A stretch of DNA of 64,000 nucleotides, taken from Providencia zhijiangensis (GTDB lineage: Bacteria > Pseudomonadota > Gammaproteobacteria > Enterobacterales > Enterobacteriaceae). This document shows positions 30,147-39,456 of the stretch, piece after piece. The first letter of the stretch is position 1, and each line of letters begins with the position of its first letter. Under the pieces are notes generated by a model. The model did not search any database and had not been told where the DNA came from. It saw only the letters and a list, made by a program, of their open reading frames with translations. The position numbers were made by a program, and so were the translations under genes. The stretch spans positions 3,720,001 through 3,784,000 of the forward strand of contig NZ_CP135990.1 in assembly GCF_030315915.2 (NCBI RefSeq), given 5' to 3'.

Positions 30147-30309
30147 TATGAATAAAAACAATCAGTACGGTATTTTTGTACCTCGTGAATGGATTAGATT
30201 TGGTTATAATCTCTACATATTTTAAACCTGTTTTATTCTGAGTGTGACTTTACTCAGAGCGAAATTTTGGATAGTTTGTCTTGCTGTTTTAGCAGGGGTC
30301 TTATCAGAC

Positions 30310-30906
30310 ATGGCAGAGAATACAATACAAAAACGTAACAGACGTGATGAGATTTTACAGGCTCTTGCGTTAATGTTAGAAAGTAGCGATGGTAGCCAGC
30401 GTATTACAACGGCAAAACTCGCTGCAACAGTGGGTGTCTCAGAAGCTGCGCTATATCGTCATTTTCCAAGCAAAATGAAGATGTTCGACAGCTTAATTGA
30501 ATTTATTGAAGATTCACTTGTTTCCCGCATCAACCTGATTTTAGCGGACGAAAAAGATACACTTGTCCGAATTAAATTGGTTTTAGCGCTAATTTTAGGT
30601 TTCTCTGAGAAAAACCCAGGATTAACGCGTATAATGACGGGTCATGCGCTAATGTTCGAGCAAGATAGGCTGCAAGGACGTATTAACCAATTATTTGAAC
30701 GTATTGAATCACAGCTACGACAAGTCCTAAAAGAGAAAAAAATCCGTGATGGTCAAGGCTTTACCCATGACGAATCATTATTAGCCTCTCAATTATTAGC
30801 CTTTTGTGAAGGTATGTTGTCGCGCTTTGTACGTTCTGAGTTTCGTTACCGCCCAACGGTAGAATTTGAAGCTCGCTGGCCTTTAATTTTGGCTCAGCTA
30901 CAATAA
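30310..30906 (+). CDS. slmA: nucleoid occlusion factor SlmA
   Basis: 198 residues, the E. coli length. SlmA is a TetR-fold DNA-binding protein that, bound to SBS sites on the chromosome, inhibits FtsZ assembly over the nucleoid. The N-terminal helix-turn-helix [22 protein letters not shown] (about 31-52) and the C-terminal dimer domain are complete. The ATG at 30310 gives the conserved [16 protein letters not shown] start. It follows coaBC-dut as in E. coli and ends at a strong terminator. Confidence 0.96.
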   Translation: MAENTIQKRNRRDEILQALALMLESSDGSQRITTAKLAATVGVSEAALYRHFPSKMKMFDSLIEFIEDSLVSRINLILADEKDTLVRIKLVLALILGFSEKNPGLTRIMTGHALMFEQDRLQGRINQLFERIESQLRQVLKEKKIRDGQGFTHDESLLASQLLAFCEGMLSRFVRSEFRYRPTVEFEARWPLILAQLQ

Positions 30907-30926
30907 CCGCTTATTTATACTACTCA

Positions 30927-30958
30927 CCCCGCCCATTATTGGGCGAGGGCTTTTTTTT
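30927..30958. terminator. terminator between slmA and pyrE
   Basis: CGCCCA (30930-30935) and TGGGCG (30940-30945) form a tight GC stem with a TTAT loop, extended by flanking C and G runs, followed by a run of eight T. It ends slmA and lies 3 bases from the convergent pyrE stop. Confidence 0.88.
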
Positions 30959-30961
30959 CAA

Positions 30962-31603
30962 TTAAATCCCGTACTGCTCACGATACGCTTTCATCGCAGC
31001 AAGATGCTGTTGCATATCTTCTTTCTCTGCAAGGTAAGTAATTAAGTCGCTCATTGTGATGATCGAATACACTTTGCAGCCATAATCACGTTCCACTTCC
31101 TGAACTGCCGAAATTTCACCTTTTCCTTTTTCTTGGCGATCTAAACACAGCAAGACACCACTCAACGTTGCTTTTTGCTGTTTGATAATTTCCATCGACT
31201 CACGAATTGCCGTACCTGCCGTAATCACATCATCAACAACCACAACACGTCCTTGCAGTGGGCTACCCACTAATGTGCCGCCTTCCCCGTGGTCTTTCGC
31301 TTCTTTACGATTAAAGCAATATGGCATATCGATATCATGATGTTCTGCCAATGCGACTGCTGTTGTAGTCGCAATCGGAATACCTTTATAGGCTGGACCA
31401 AAAATCACATCACACTCAATTGCACTTTCTTTTAACGCTTGTGCATAAAAACGACCGACAAGAGCCAAGTCACGCCCTGTATTAAACAGCCCCGCATTAA
31501 AGAAATAGGGACTCTTACGACCTGATTTCAGCGTAAACTCACCAAATTTCAGTACCTGTTTTTTCATGGCAAGTTCAATAAAATCGCGCTGATAGGCTTT
31601 CAT
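30962..31603 (-). CDS. pyrE: orotate phosphoribosyltransferase
   Basis: 213 residues. PyrE makes orotidine 5'-phosphate from orotate and PRPP in pyrimidine synthesis. The PRPP-binding motif [19 protein letters not shown] (about 119-137) and the [13 protein letters not shown] flexible loop (about 97-109) are intact. It lies downstream of rph across a 137-base leader holding an attenuator-like hairpin. Confidence 0.97.
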   Translation of the reverse strand: MKAYQRDFIELAMKKQVLKFGEFTLKSGRKSPYFFNAGLFNTGRDLALVGRFYAQALKESAIECDVIFGPAYKGIPIATTTAVALAEHHDIDMPYCFNRKEAKDHGEGGTLVGSPLQGRVVVVDDVITAGTAIRESMEIIKQQKATLSGVLLCLDRQEKGKGEISAVQEVERDYGCKVYSIITMSDLITYLAEKEDMQQHLAAMKAYREQYGI

Positions 31604-31701
31604 TGGTCATTCTCCTCATTAATTTGTATTGGTCTTTTTTTGAAACGACTTTCGCGGCTTATCTTCATCAGTAAACAACTTCATCAATAAACTGCGGGCA
31701 T

Positions 31702-31725
31702 AAAAAAGGCGACTTTTCAGCCGCC
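31702..31725 (-). terminator. pyrE attenuator hairpin in the rph-pyrE spacer
   Basis: On the minus strand GGCGGCT and AGTCGCC form a 7-bp stem with one mismatch and a GAAA loop, followed directly by six T. It lies just after the rph stop and about 100 bases before pyrE. In E. coli pyrE is regulated by UTP-sensitive attenuation coupled to translation at the end of rph; the arrangement here fits the same mechanism. Confidence 0.75.
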
Positions 31726-31740
31726 TATTTAATAATAAAT

Positions 31741-32454
31741 TTATTTCAGCGCTTCTCGCTGAGCTTCGAAAATGGTATCTAGCCCCGTTTTCGCTAATGC
31801 TAAAAGAGCTAAAAGCTCTTCATGGCTGAATGGTTCACCTTCTGCGGTACCTTGTACCTCAATCATTCGACCATCATCCATCATCACGACGTTCATATCC
31901 GTTTCTGCAGCAGAATCTTCAACATACTCAAGGTCACACAGCGCTTCTTGGTTAACGATACCCACAGACACCGCAGCAACCATGGATTTCAGAGGGCTTT
32001 TTGCTAATTTACCCTGAGCAACCATGTTGTTCAGTGCATCAACCAATGCAACACACGCGCCGGAAATCGCCGCAGTACGTGTACCGCCATCTGCTTGGAT
32101 AACATCGCAGTCTAACGTAATGGTGTGTTCGCCAAGTTTTTTCAGGTCAACCGCCGCACGTAATGAACGCGCGATCAGTCGTTGAATTTCCATAGTACGA
32201 CCGGTTTGTTTCCCTTTTGCCGCTTCACGTTGGTTACGGGAGTTTGTAGCGCGAGGTAACATGCCATATTCTGCGGTTACCCAACCTTGTCCCTGACCTT
32301 TTAAGAAACGAGGAACACCCTCTTCAACGGTCGCGTTACATAACACCTTAGTGTCGCCAAACTCAATAAGAACAGAGCCTTCTGCGTGCTTTGTATAATT
32401 ACGCGTAATTTTTATTGGACGCATCTGGTCTGCTAATCTACCTGCTGGGCGCAT
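31741..32454 (-). CDS. rph: ribonuclease PH
   Basis: 237 residues and intact, unlike the frameshifted copy of E. coli K-12. RNase PH is a phosphorolytic 3'-5' exoribonuclease that trims tRNA 3' ends. [20 protein letters not shown] at the start, [11 protein letters not shown] and [18 protein letters not shown] in the catalytic core are typical. It is divergent from yicC and upstream of pyrE in one operon. Confidence 0.97.
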   Translation of the reverse strand: MRPAGRLADQMRPIKITRNYTKHAEGSVLIEFGDTKVLCNATVEEGVPRFLKGQGQGWVTAEYGMLPRATNSRNQREAAKGKQTGRTMEIQRLIARSLRAAVDLKKLGEHTITLDCDVIQADGGTRTAAISGACVALVDALNNMVAQGKLAKSPLKSMVAAVSVGIVNQEALCDLEYVEDSAAETDMNVVMMDDGRMIEVQGTAEGEPFSHEELLALLALAKTGLDTIFEAQREALK

Positions 32455-32577
32455 GGTGTTATCTCCGTTATCAACTCAAATTGGCACGTATTATACGTTG
32501 TTAATCGGATAATGCCTATCCTGTCATCCGTCATAGCGCTATAATCCTGTTATCTCAATGAATGATAGGAACGAATT

Positions 32578-33441
32578 ATGATCCGTAGTATGACTGCTTT
32601 TGCCCGTCGTGATATCAAGGGTGAATGGGGGAATGCGGCTTGGGAGCTGCGTTCCGTAAACCAGCGTTATTTAGAAACCTATATCCGTTTACCCGAGCAA
32701 TTTCGCAGCTTAGAGCCAGTTATCCGTGAACGCCTTCGTTCCCGCCTAACCCGTGGTAAAGTCGAATGTAATCTGCGTTTTGACTTAAATGGTGCTCACC
32801 GTGGTGAGTTACTACTCAATGAAGATTTAGCTCGCCAGCTGATTAGCGCAGCAAACTGGGTAAAAAATTACAGCCACGAAGGTGAAATTAACCCATTAGA
32901 AATCTTACGCTGGCCGGGTGTGATGTCCGCTGGTGAACAAGATTTAGACGCGATTAGTGAACAACTAATGGCAGGCTTAGATGAAACTATCGATGCCTTT
33001 ATCCAAAGCCGTGAAGCAGAAGGTGCAGCGCTACAAAGCCTTATCGAGCAACGTCTGGATGGTGTTTTGGTTGAAGTTGCCAAAGTTCGCCAACATATGC
33101 CTGAAATCCTACAATGGCAGCGTGACCGTCTACAAAGCAAGCTAGACGACGCACAAATCCAAGTAGACAGTAATCGTTTAGAGCAAGAGCTGATTTTACT
33201 GGCTCAGCGCGTTGATGTCGCTGAAGAGTTAGACCGACTGGAAGCGCACGTTAAAGAGACACGCAATATTCTGAAGAAAAAAGAAGCTAGCGGTCGTCGT
33301 CTTGATTTCATGATGCAAGAATTTAACCGTGAATCAAACACCCTTGCCTCTAAGTCTATTAATAGTGAAGTGACTAACTCTGCTGTTGAACTTAAAGTGC
33401 TGATCGAGCAAATGCGCGAACAGATTCAGAACATCGAATAA
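32578..33441 (+). CDS. yicC: YicC family endoribonuclease-like protein
   Basis: 287 residues, the E. coli length. The YicC family starts MIRSMTAFARRD and ends with the DUF1732 block (GRRLDFMMQEFNRESNTLASKS, about 240-261). E. coli YicC has been linked to RNA decay as an endoribonuclease. A coiled-coil region lies around 160-235. It is divergent from rph and closed by a strong terminator. Confidence 0.93.
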   Translation: MIRSMTAFARRDIKGEWGNAAWELRSVNQRYLETYIRLPEQFRSLEPVIRERLRSRLTRGKVECNLRFDLNGAHRGELLLNEDLARQLISAANWVKNYSHEGEINPLEILRWPGVMSAGEQDLDAISEQLMAGLDETIDAFIQSREAEGAALQSLIEQRLDGVLVEVAKVRQHMPEILQWQRDRLQSKLDDAQIQVDSNRLEQELILLAQRVDVAEELDRLEAHVKETRNILKKKEASGRRLDFMMQEFNRESNTLASKSINSEVTNSAVELKVLIEQMREQIQNIE

Positions 33442-33464
33442 AACTCACTTTTCAGAGTAACTTC

Positions 33465-33500
33465 AAGCCAGCTTATTCACTGAATTTGCTGGCTTTTTTG
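33465..33500 (+). terminator. intrinsic terminator after yicC
   Basis: AAGCCAGC (33465-33472) pairs with GCTGGCTT (33488-33495) around a 15-base loop and is followed by a T run. It lies 23 bases after the yicC stop. Confidence 0.88.
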
Positions 33501-33608
33501 TTACTGGAAAATAAAAAAGCCCGTTGCTACAATTTGGTGTAATAGTAACCAACGTGACTTGCCGATAGAGTATTTCCCTCAATATCAAACCACGATGGGA
33601 AATGCGAT

Positions 33609-34433
33609 ATGAATCATCATGACCAGCCTTTTGATCAAATAAAAAAGTTTGACGACTCCGGTATAGAATATTGGTCTGCTCGAGAGCTTTCTAAGCTATT
33701 AGAATATTCGGAATACCGTCACTTTATCCCCGTATTAAAAAGAGCTAAAGAAGCATGTTTACACAGTGGACATAGCATTGATGACCATTTCGAGGATGTC
33801 CTCGATATGGTTAACATTGGCTCAGGAGCTCAACGAAAACTCAAAGGCGTCATACTGTCACGCTATGCTTGCTACCTGGTTGTTCAAAATGGCGATCCGA
33901 GCAAACCAGTCATAGCAGTTGGGCAAACCTATTTTGCGATTCAAACAAGACGACAAGAATTATCAGATAATAAAGCATTCAAAAAATTACGTGAGAATGA
34001 AAAACGCCTATATCTTCGTAATGAATTGAAAGAACATAACAAGCTGCTAGTCGAAACAGCTCAGCAGGCTGGAGTAGAAACAAATATTGATTTCGCCATC
34101 TTCCAAAATCACGGATATAAAGGCTTATATGGCGGATTAGATCAAAAAGGCATTCATCAGCGTAAAGGTTTAAAAAAGTCACAAAAAATTTTAGATTTTA
34201 TGGGTTCAACAGAGCTCGCAGCAAACTTGTTTAGAACCACGCAAGCAGAAGAAAAACTAAAACGAGATAACGTACTAAATAAAGTACATGCAAACCAAAC
34301 CCATTTTGATGTTGGGCGAAAAGTAAGAGAGACTATCCACGAGCTAGGAGGCACAATGCCAGAAGATTTGCCGTCTCCAGAAAAAAGCATTAAACAATTA
34401 GAAGCTATCGAGAAGAAAAAGCTTAATAAGTAA
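33609..34433 (+). CDS. dinD: DNA-damage-inducible protein D
   Basis: 274 residues. DinD is an SOS-regulated protein in E. coli reported to counter RecA filaments; here it also follows yicC. The N-terminal Bro-N/DinD region (FDDSGIEYWSARELSKLLEY, about 13-32) and FQNHGYKGLYGGLDQKGIH (about 163) are family hallmarks. No LexA box (CTG-N10-CAG) could be found in the 167 bases upstream, so SOS control is doubtful in this strain. The C terminus is lysine-rich. Confidence 0.92.
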   Translation: MNHHDQPFDQIKKFDDSGIEYWSARELSKLLEYSEYRHFIPVLKRAKEACLHSGHSIDDHFEDVLDMVNIGSGAQRKLKGVILSRYACYLVVQNGDPSKPVIAVGQTYFAIQTRRQELSDNKAFKKLRENEKRLYLRNELKEHNKLLVETAQQAGVETNIDFAIFQNHGYKGLYGGLDQKGIHQRKGLKKSQKILDFMGSTELAANLFRTTQAEEKLKRDNVLNKVHANQTHFDVGRKVRETIHELGGTMPEDLPSPEKSIKQLEAIEKKKLNK

Positions 34434-34479
34434 CATTTAATCAAAAATGCACACTTTATTTTGAAGCCTCCATATAAAA

Positions 34480-34499
34480 GCCCCGATACAAGACGGGGC
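34480..34499 (-). terminator. intrinsic terminator after xapB
   Basis: GCCCCG (34480-34485) pairs with CGGGGC (34494-34499) around 8 bases; on the minus strand the stem is followed by TTTTAT. It separates the convergent dinD and xapB genes. Confidence 0.8.
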
Positions 34500-34533
34500 A
34501 TTCACTATATTCAAAAGACCTTTCTTTAAACCA

Positions 34534-35790
34534 TCAACCCACTTTTGCCATTTCCAACGGTTTCTCATGTTGATGCTTATAATGGAAAGAGAAGTAGAAG
34601 ATCACGGCCAATATTACGGTGTAGGACGAGAACACCAGCCAAATTGACTGCCAATCCTTCACGCCATCCACACTAAAGTAGTCGACGACCAATCCGCTCA
34701 ATATCGCCCCAAAATAGGCGCCCACACCATTCACCATGGTCATGAACAACCCTTGAGCACTGGCACGCATACGGTGATCCACTTCCTGCTCAATAAAAAT
34801 AGAGCCGGAAATATTAAAGAAGTCAAACGCACAGCCATACACAATCATCGACATAATTAAGAACATCAAACCGATAGTCGATGGGTCACCGAATGCAAAG
34901 AAACCAAATCGTAATGTCCATGCCAACATACTGAGCAGCATGACGGTTTTAATGCCATAACGCTTTAAAAAGAATGGAATAGCAAGAATAAATGCCACTT
35001 CGGCCATTTGGGAAACTGACAGCAAAATCGATGGATACTGAACAATCAAACTGTCTTGATACAGCGGGTTACGCGCAAAATCATGCAAGAACGGGCTACC
35101 AAACGTATTGGTAATTTGCAGAACCGCGCCCAGTAGCATCGCAAATAGGAAAAATACCGCCATAATCGGCTTTTTGAACAACACTAAGGCATCTAACCCA
35201 AGCTTGCTCATCCAACTGGTGGTAATCGCCTGCTTATTCACTGCCATTTTTGGTAATGTCAGGGAATACATCGCGAGCAGCAGCGAGCAACTTCCCGCCA
35301 CATACAGCTGCATACTACTCAACTCAAACTTCAGTAAACTAATGCTCCACATCGCGGCGATAAACCCAACCGTTCCAAATACACGAATTGGTGGGAAATT
35401 AGCAACAGAGTCTAGCTGATACTGACTTAGCGATGAGTAGCTAATAGTGTTCGACAGGGCAATAGTCGGCATAAATGCCATCGCATTAATTAACATTGCC
35501 CAGAACATCACTGAAGGATCCGCCACCGTCGCAGCGTAAAACAACGAACCCGCACAAATAATATGGCAAAGCATATACAGGCGGTTTGCAGGAATATATT
35601 TATCCGCAATGATGCCGATTAATCCGGGCATCAAAATAGCGGCAATCCCTTTCGAGCTGTACACCATACCGACTTCAGCCCCGGAGAAATCCAAGGTTTT
35701 CATCATGTAGGCACCCAATGTCACCAGCCAACTTCCCCAAACAAAATATTGCAGAAAAAGCATGACCTTTAAACGAGACTTAATATTCAT
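34534..35790 (-). CDS. xapB: xanthosine/nucleoside:H+ symporter, NupG/XapB family
   Basis: 418 residues with about twelve membrane segments (major facilitator fold, nucleoside:H+ symporter family). Conserved stretches LQYFVWGSWLVTLGAYM (13-29), VGMVYSSKGIAAI, ALSNTISYSSL and FDFFNISGSIFIEQEVD match E. coli XapB almost throughout, so import of purine nucleosides, possibly xanthosine, is expected. It lies downstream of punA on the same strand, pairing uptake with phosphorolysis. Confidence 0.9.
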   Translation of the reverse strand: MNIKSRLKVMLFLQYFVWGSWLVTLGAYMMKTLDFSGAEVGMVYSSKGIAAILMPGLIGIIADKYIPANRLYMLCHIICAGSLFYAATVADPSVMFWAMLINAMAFMPTIALSNTISYSSLSQYQLDSVANFPPIRVFGTVGFIAAMWSISLLKFELSSMQLYVAGSCSLLLAMYSLTLPKMAVNKQAITTSWMSKLGLDALVLFKKPIMAVFFLFAMLLGAVLQITNTFGSPFLHDFARNPLYQDSLIVQYPSILLSVSQMAEVAFILAIPFFLKRYGIKTVMLLSMLAWTLRFGFFAFGDPSTIGLMFLIMSMIVYGCAFDFFNISGSIFIEQEVDHRMRASAQGLFMTMVNGVGAYFGAILSGLVVDYFSVDGVKDWQSIWLVFSSYTVILAVIFYFSFHYKHQHEKPLEMAKVG

Positions 35791-35881
35791 ACTAGGCTCC
35801 GTTTGGAGTGAATTTGGCGGGTAACATTCTCAGCTCGGCAATAATACCCCAAAGGAAAACCGCTCCCGCACTGTCTTTCTA

Positions 35882-35915
35882 TTAATTTGATAAAAAGCTT
35901 AATTTGATAAAAAGC
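35882..35915. repeat. 17-bp perfect tandem duplication at the punA 3' end
   Basis: TTAATTTGATAAAAAGC occurs twice head to tail (35882-35898, 35899-35915). The right copy reaches the first base of the punA stop codon on the plus strand. It resembles the duplications at the gpsA and ugd ends. Confidence 0.95.
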
Positions 35916-36733
35916 TAGAAACGCTCAATCACACCCGTCACTAATTTTAAGAAGGTTGCCTTCACTTTTTCTGCGGTTTCAATCACTTCATCATGGCTTA
36001 AAGGCTGTTCTAAAATGCCGCACGCCATGTTGGTCAGGCAGGAAATACCGACTGTTTTAATCTGAGAATGGTGAGCGACCAGCGCTTCAGGTACGGTAGA
36101 CATTCCCACCGCATCAGCGCCAAGAGTTCTGATCATGCGAATTTCGGCTGGCGTTTCATAGGTTGGGCCTGTCCACCATGCATACACGCCTTGGCGCAGA
36201 GACACACCTTGCTCCTTCGCGACATCCAAAATCGTTTGGCGCAGCTCTTTGTTGTACACTTCGCTGACATCCAGGAAACGTACACCCAGTTCTGGGTTGT
36301 TTGGTCCCATTAATGGGTTATTCGCCGTCAGGTTAATATGGTCAGTGATAACCATCAGGTCGCCCGGATTAAAGTCAGTATTCACCGCTCCGCAGGCGTT
36401 GGTGATGATCAACTTTTCCACACCCAGCGCTTTCATTAAACGCACAGGGAACGTCACTTGATCCAGCGAAAAACCTTCGTAATAGTGAAAACGACCTTTC
36501 ATCGCCACTACCGTTTTGCCTGCAATCGTCCCGATCACTAATTCGTTCGCGTGACCTACCGCTTCAGACTTCGCAAAATGTGGCACTTCGCTATAAGGAA
36601 TATGCACCGCATTTTCTAACGTATCAGCAAATGGGCCTAATCCAGACCCTAAAATGATCCCAACAGTGGGCTTCATATCCGTACGAGATTGGATAAAATT
36701 CAGGCTTTCTAAGATATCTTTGGTGTTGTGCAT
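35915..36733 (-). CDS. punA: purine-nucleoside phosphorylase (family I, PunA/XapA type)
   Basis: 272 residues from the ATG at 36733, preceded by GGAGCG. The enzyme cleaves purine nucleosides with phosphate to base and ribose 1-phosphate. Motifs: ILGSGLGPFAD (phosphate site, about 25-35), MKGRFHYYEG (about 78-87), ITNACGAVN, GPTYETPAEIRMIRTLGADAVGMSTVPE (about 185-212) and LSHDEV. It is closer to Bacillus PunA than to E. coli XapA, but the pairing with an XapB-like transporter suggests a xapAB-like role. A divergent ROK regulator lies upstream. Confidence 0.92.
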   Translation of the reverse strand: MHNTKDILESLNFIQSRTDMKPTVGIILGSGLGPFADTLENAVHIPYSEVPHFAKSEAVGHANELVIGTIAGKTVVAMKGRFHYYEGFSLDQVTFPVRLMKALGVEKLIITNACGAVNTDFNPGDLMVITDHINLTANNPLMGPNNPELGVRFLDVSEVYNKELRQTILDVAKEQGVSLRQGVYAWWTGPTYETPAEIRMIRTLGADAVGMSTVPEALVAHHSQIKTVGISCLTNMACGILEQPLSHDEVIETAEKVKATFLKLVTGVIERF

Positions 36734-36814
36734 AATGCGCTCCGCAATCAAATCAAATAAAGAAGATGATTGGGATAATAACGTAATTAGAAAATCTAAC
36801 AGCGATCTTAATCT

Positions 36815-36877
36815 CATTTTGAGAAAATGTTAATAAACATGACATCTGTTAAAGTACTCGCCATGTGAATCTGTTAA
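36815..36877. promoter_or_regulatory. candidate operator sites between punA and the ROK regulator
   Basis: A 15-bp palindrome CATTTT-GAG-AAAATG (36815-36829) and a direct repeat ATCTGTTAA (36844-36852 and 36869-36877, 25 bases apart) lie in the 203-base divergent spacer. ROK repressors of the NagC type bind AT-rich dyads, so the palindrome is a plausible site. No binding data. Confidence 0.4.
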
Positions 36878-36936
36878 TCTTGAATGATTAGCTTTATAAC
36901 TGGATATTCCACTAGCGAAAACAGGAGGGGGAGCCA

Positions 36937-38139
36937 TTGTTACACCGTTTATTGAACGAATTTCGCACATCCAAAAATTCCAAAACTCAAAAACTCAAAA
37001 CGCTGTATCGGCTGATCCTCAACCACGGACCAATTCGGGCAGAAGCGCTAACCTCCCTCGCGAACATGAAACCCGCGACCTGTGCCAGGCTCCTCGATGA
37101 ACTAAGTAAATGCCAGTTACTCTCCACGTCAGAACTTGGGGAATCAACGGGAGGACGCAAACCCATTTTGTACAGCGTCAACCCGGCTGATGGCTACTTA
37201 ATTGGCATTGAGATGAGTGATATCTACTCTACGATTGTTCTGCAAAATCTGAAGTTAGACATTCTTGGCAAAGTCAAAATCAAGTATGAGCACCTCGAAA
37301 CCGCTGAAAACATGCTCGACCATCTATTGGACAACGTCGATGACCTGCTTGCTGAGCATCAGTTAGATACTCAAAAAATACTGGGTATCGGCATTGCCAT
37401 CGACCATATTTTAGAGCGTGATAAAGTGCCTTACTCTGACTACAGCGCACGAATTCAAGCGCTATATCAGTACATTACTCAGCGCGTTCCCTGCTTTGTT
37501 CTGTTAGGAAGTGGCATCAGCTTCGCGGCCTTTGCGGAGTACCGTTTACGCTACGCCTCTGATAGCCAACGATTCTTACTCACCACTTGTGACACAGACA
37601 TTCGCAGCTCGACTATTATCAATAACCAATATGCCCCAACGCCAATCAGCACCGCACAAGCGTTCGGCCATACGACTATCGACATCAACGGTCAGCGTTG
37701 TGAATGCGGTTCATTTGGTTGTTTGAAACAGTACAGTTCCTTGCACGCCATTAAATCTCGCGTGATTCAGCATCTAAGACTTGGCAAGCCATCGGTGATT
37801 AACCAGCTCGTCAAATCTGAGGATGAAATTAACTATCACACGATTTTTCAGGCGCTTGCCCAGAACGATGAGGTGTGTCTTAAAGCCTTGGAAGAAGCCG
37901 CGTATTACTACGGTATCGCCATTGCCAACGCGGTATTAATTACCCAAGCGGATGTGGTGGTTTGCGGGGGAACCCTTACCCCAAAAAACCATTTCTTTGA
38001 AATGACCAAAAAATCCATTGAGCAAAAACTCTCGATTTTCCCGCATATCAAACCGCGCATTTACCCAGCTAATGATTCTTATGAAATCGTCGCTCAAGGT
38101 GCAGGTGGGATGGTGATGGAAAGCTATCTCTCTGAGTGA
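36937..38139 (+). CDS. ROK family transcriptional regulator
   Basis: 400 residues. An N-terminal winged helix (about 18-75, ALTSLANMKPATCARLLDELSK) is joined to a ROK domain with the zinc-binding motif CECGSFGCLKQYSS (about 251-264), as in NagC, Mlc and XylR. The start is TTG at 36937, supported by a perfect AGGAGG eight bases upstream; no nearby in-frame ATG exists. Divergent from punA-xapB, so control of that operon by a nucleoside or derived sugar phosphate is inferred. The usual sugar-kinase catalytic Asp motif is not clear, fitting a regulator. Confidence 0.85.
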   Translation: MLHRLLNEFRTSKNSKTQKLKTLYRLILNHGPIRAEALTSLANMKPATCARLLDELSKCQLLSTSELGESTGGRKPILYSVNPADGYLIGIEMSDIYSTIVLQNLKLDILGKVKIKYEHLETAENMLDHLLDNVDDLLAEHQLDTQKILGIGIAIDHILERDKVPYSDYSARIQALYQYITQRVPCFVLLGSGISFAAFAEYRLRYASDSQRFLLTTCDTDIRSSTIINNQYAPTPISTAQAFGHTTIDINGQRCECGSFGCLKQYSSLHAIKSRVIQHLRLGKPSVINQLVKSEDEINYHTIFQALAQNDEVCLKALEEAAYYYGIAIANAVLITQADVVVCGGTLTPKNHFFEMTKKSIEQKLSIFPHIKPRIYPANDSYEIVAQGAGGMVMESYLSE

Positions 38140-38157
38140 CGATGGATTCAAATAAAA

Positions 38158-38184
38158 AATGCCCCAACTTGTGGGGCATTTTCA
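38158..38184. terminator. bidirectional terminator between the ROK gene and ugd
   Basis: AATGCCCCA (38158-38166) pairs with TGGGGCATT (38172-38180) around a 5-base loop, with T-rich tails in both directions. It serves the convergent ROK and ugd genes. Confidence 0.88.
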
Positions 38185-38212
38185 TTATAAATCACCGGTG
38201 ACTATTTTAATC

Positions 38213-38243
38213 TTAGTCATTACCAAGCTTTAGTCATTACCAA
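38213..38243. repeat. tandem duplication of the ugd 3' end
   Basis: TTAGTCATTACCAA occurs at 38213-38226 and again at 38230-38243 (period 17). The right copy holds the ugd stop codon and the last four codons; the left copy lies just beyond the stop. Confidence 0.92.
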
Positions 38244-39396
38244 ACAGGTCACGGGTATAGACTTTGTCCGCCACATCATCCAGTTCAGGCACCATACGGT
38301 TTGCCAGAATAATGTCGCTTTCTGCTTTGAAGGTCTCTAAATCACGGATAACTTTCGAGCGGAAGAACTCCTCTTCTTTGAGTACTGGCTCGTAAACCAC
38401 CACTTCAATCCCTTTGGCTTTGATACGCTTCATTACGCCCTGCACCGCAGAGGCACGGAAGTTATCAGAGCCCGCTTTCATCACTAAGCGATACACACCC
38501 ACTTTACGCGGTGCTTTAGCAATAATCGCATCCGAGATAAAGTCTTTACGCGTGCGGTTAGATTCGACAATTGCGTTAATTAGGTTGTTCGGTACATCGT
38601 CGTAGTTCGCCAGTAACTGCTTGGTGTCTTTTGGTAAGCAGTAGCCGCCATAACCGAAGGATGGGTTATTGTAGTGGCTGCCGATACGTGGGTCTAAAGA
38701 AACCCCTTCAATGATTTGACGCGCATTCAAACCACGGCTTTCTGCGTAAGTGTCTAATTCGTTGAAGTATGCCACACGCATGGCTAAGAAGGTGTTGGCG
38801 AACAGTTTAACCGCTTCGGCTTCAGTCCCGTCTGTAAACAGCACCGGTACATCTTTCTTAATCGCGCCTTCTAACAGCAAGTCAGCGAAAATCTGCGCAC
38901 GTTCAGAACGTTCTCCCACCACGATACGGGACGGGTACAGGTTATCCCACAGCGCACGCCCTTCACGTAAGAATTCTGGGGAGAAAATCACGTTGGTGTA
39001 ACCGAACTCTTCACGCAGACGCTCTGTAAAGCCCACTGGAATAGTAGATTTGACGATAATAGTCGCTTCAGGGTTCAGTTTGTTCACATCATGAATAACG
39101 GATTCCACTGAATTGGTGTTGAAGTAGTTAGTTTTTGGGTCGTAGTCTGTTGGGGTCGCCACAATCACGTATTGCGCGCCAGTATAGGCTTCGACTTTAT
39201 CTTCGGTTGCACGGAAATTAAGCTGTTTTTCCGTTAAAAACTGTTCGATTTCGGTATCGATAATCGGGGATTGCTTATTGTTAAGCATCGCCACTTTTTC
39301 AGGGATGATATCGACCGCCACCACTTCGTGGTGTTGGGACAGTAACATGGCGTTAGACAGACCGACGTAGCCGGTACCTGCGATTGCTATTTTCAA
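38230..39396 (-). CDS. ugd: UDP-glucose 6-dehydrogenase
   Basis: 388 residues, the E. coli length. Ugd oxidises UDP-glucose twice with NAD+ to UDP-glucuronate, used for acidic polysaccharides, UDP-L-Ara4N and, through an epimerase, UDP-GalA. The Rossmann start [16 protein letters not shown], the catalytic cysteine in [12 protein letters not shown] (about 247-258) and the C-terminal UDP-binding part are intact. It lies 60 bases after the epimerase gene on the same strand. Its last codons are part of a tandem duplication. Confidence 0.97.
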   Translation of the reverse strand: MKIAIAGTGYVGLSNAMLLSQHHEVVAVDIIPEKVAMLNNKQSPIIDTEIEQFLTEKQLNFRATEDKVEAYTGAQYVIVATPTDYDPKTNYFNTNSVESVIHDVNKLNPEATIIVKSTIPVGFTERLREEFGYTNVIFSPEFLREGRALWDNLYPSRIVVGERSERAQIFADLLLEGAIKKDVPVLFTDGTEAEAVKLFANTFLAMRVAYFNELDTYAESRGLNARQIIEGVSLDPRIGSHYNNPSFGYGGYCLPKDTKQLLANYDDVPNNLINAIVESNRTRKDFISDAIIAKAPRKVGVYRLVMKAGSDNFRASAVQGVMKRIKAKGIEVVVYEPVLKEEEFFRSKVIRDLETFKAESDIILANRMVPELDDVADKVYTRDLFGND

Positions 39397-39456
39397 ACTT
39401 GCCTCTCAAATCCTTCTGCGGATATTTCAGGTGGTTTATGATATCGATGGTCAGTA

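Noticed and set aside
33442-33608. LexA box before dinD.
   Set aside because: No CTG followed after ten bases by CAG is present.
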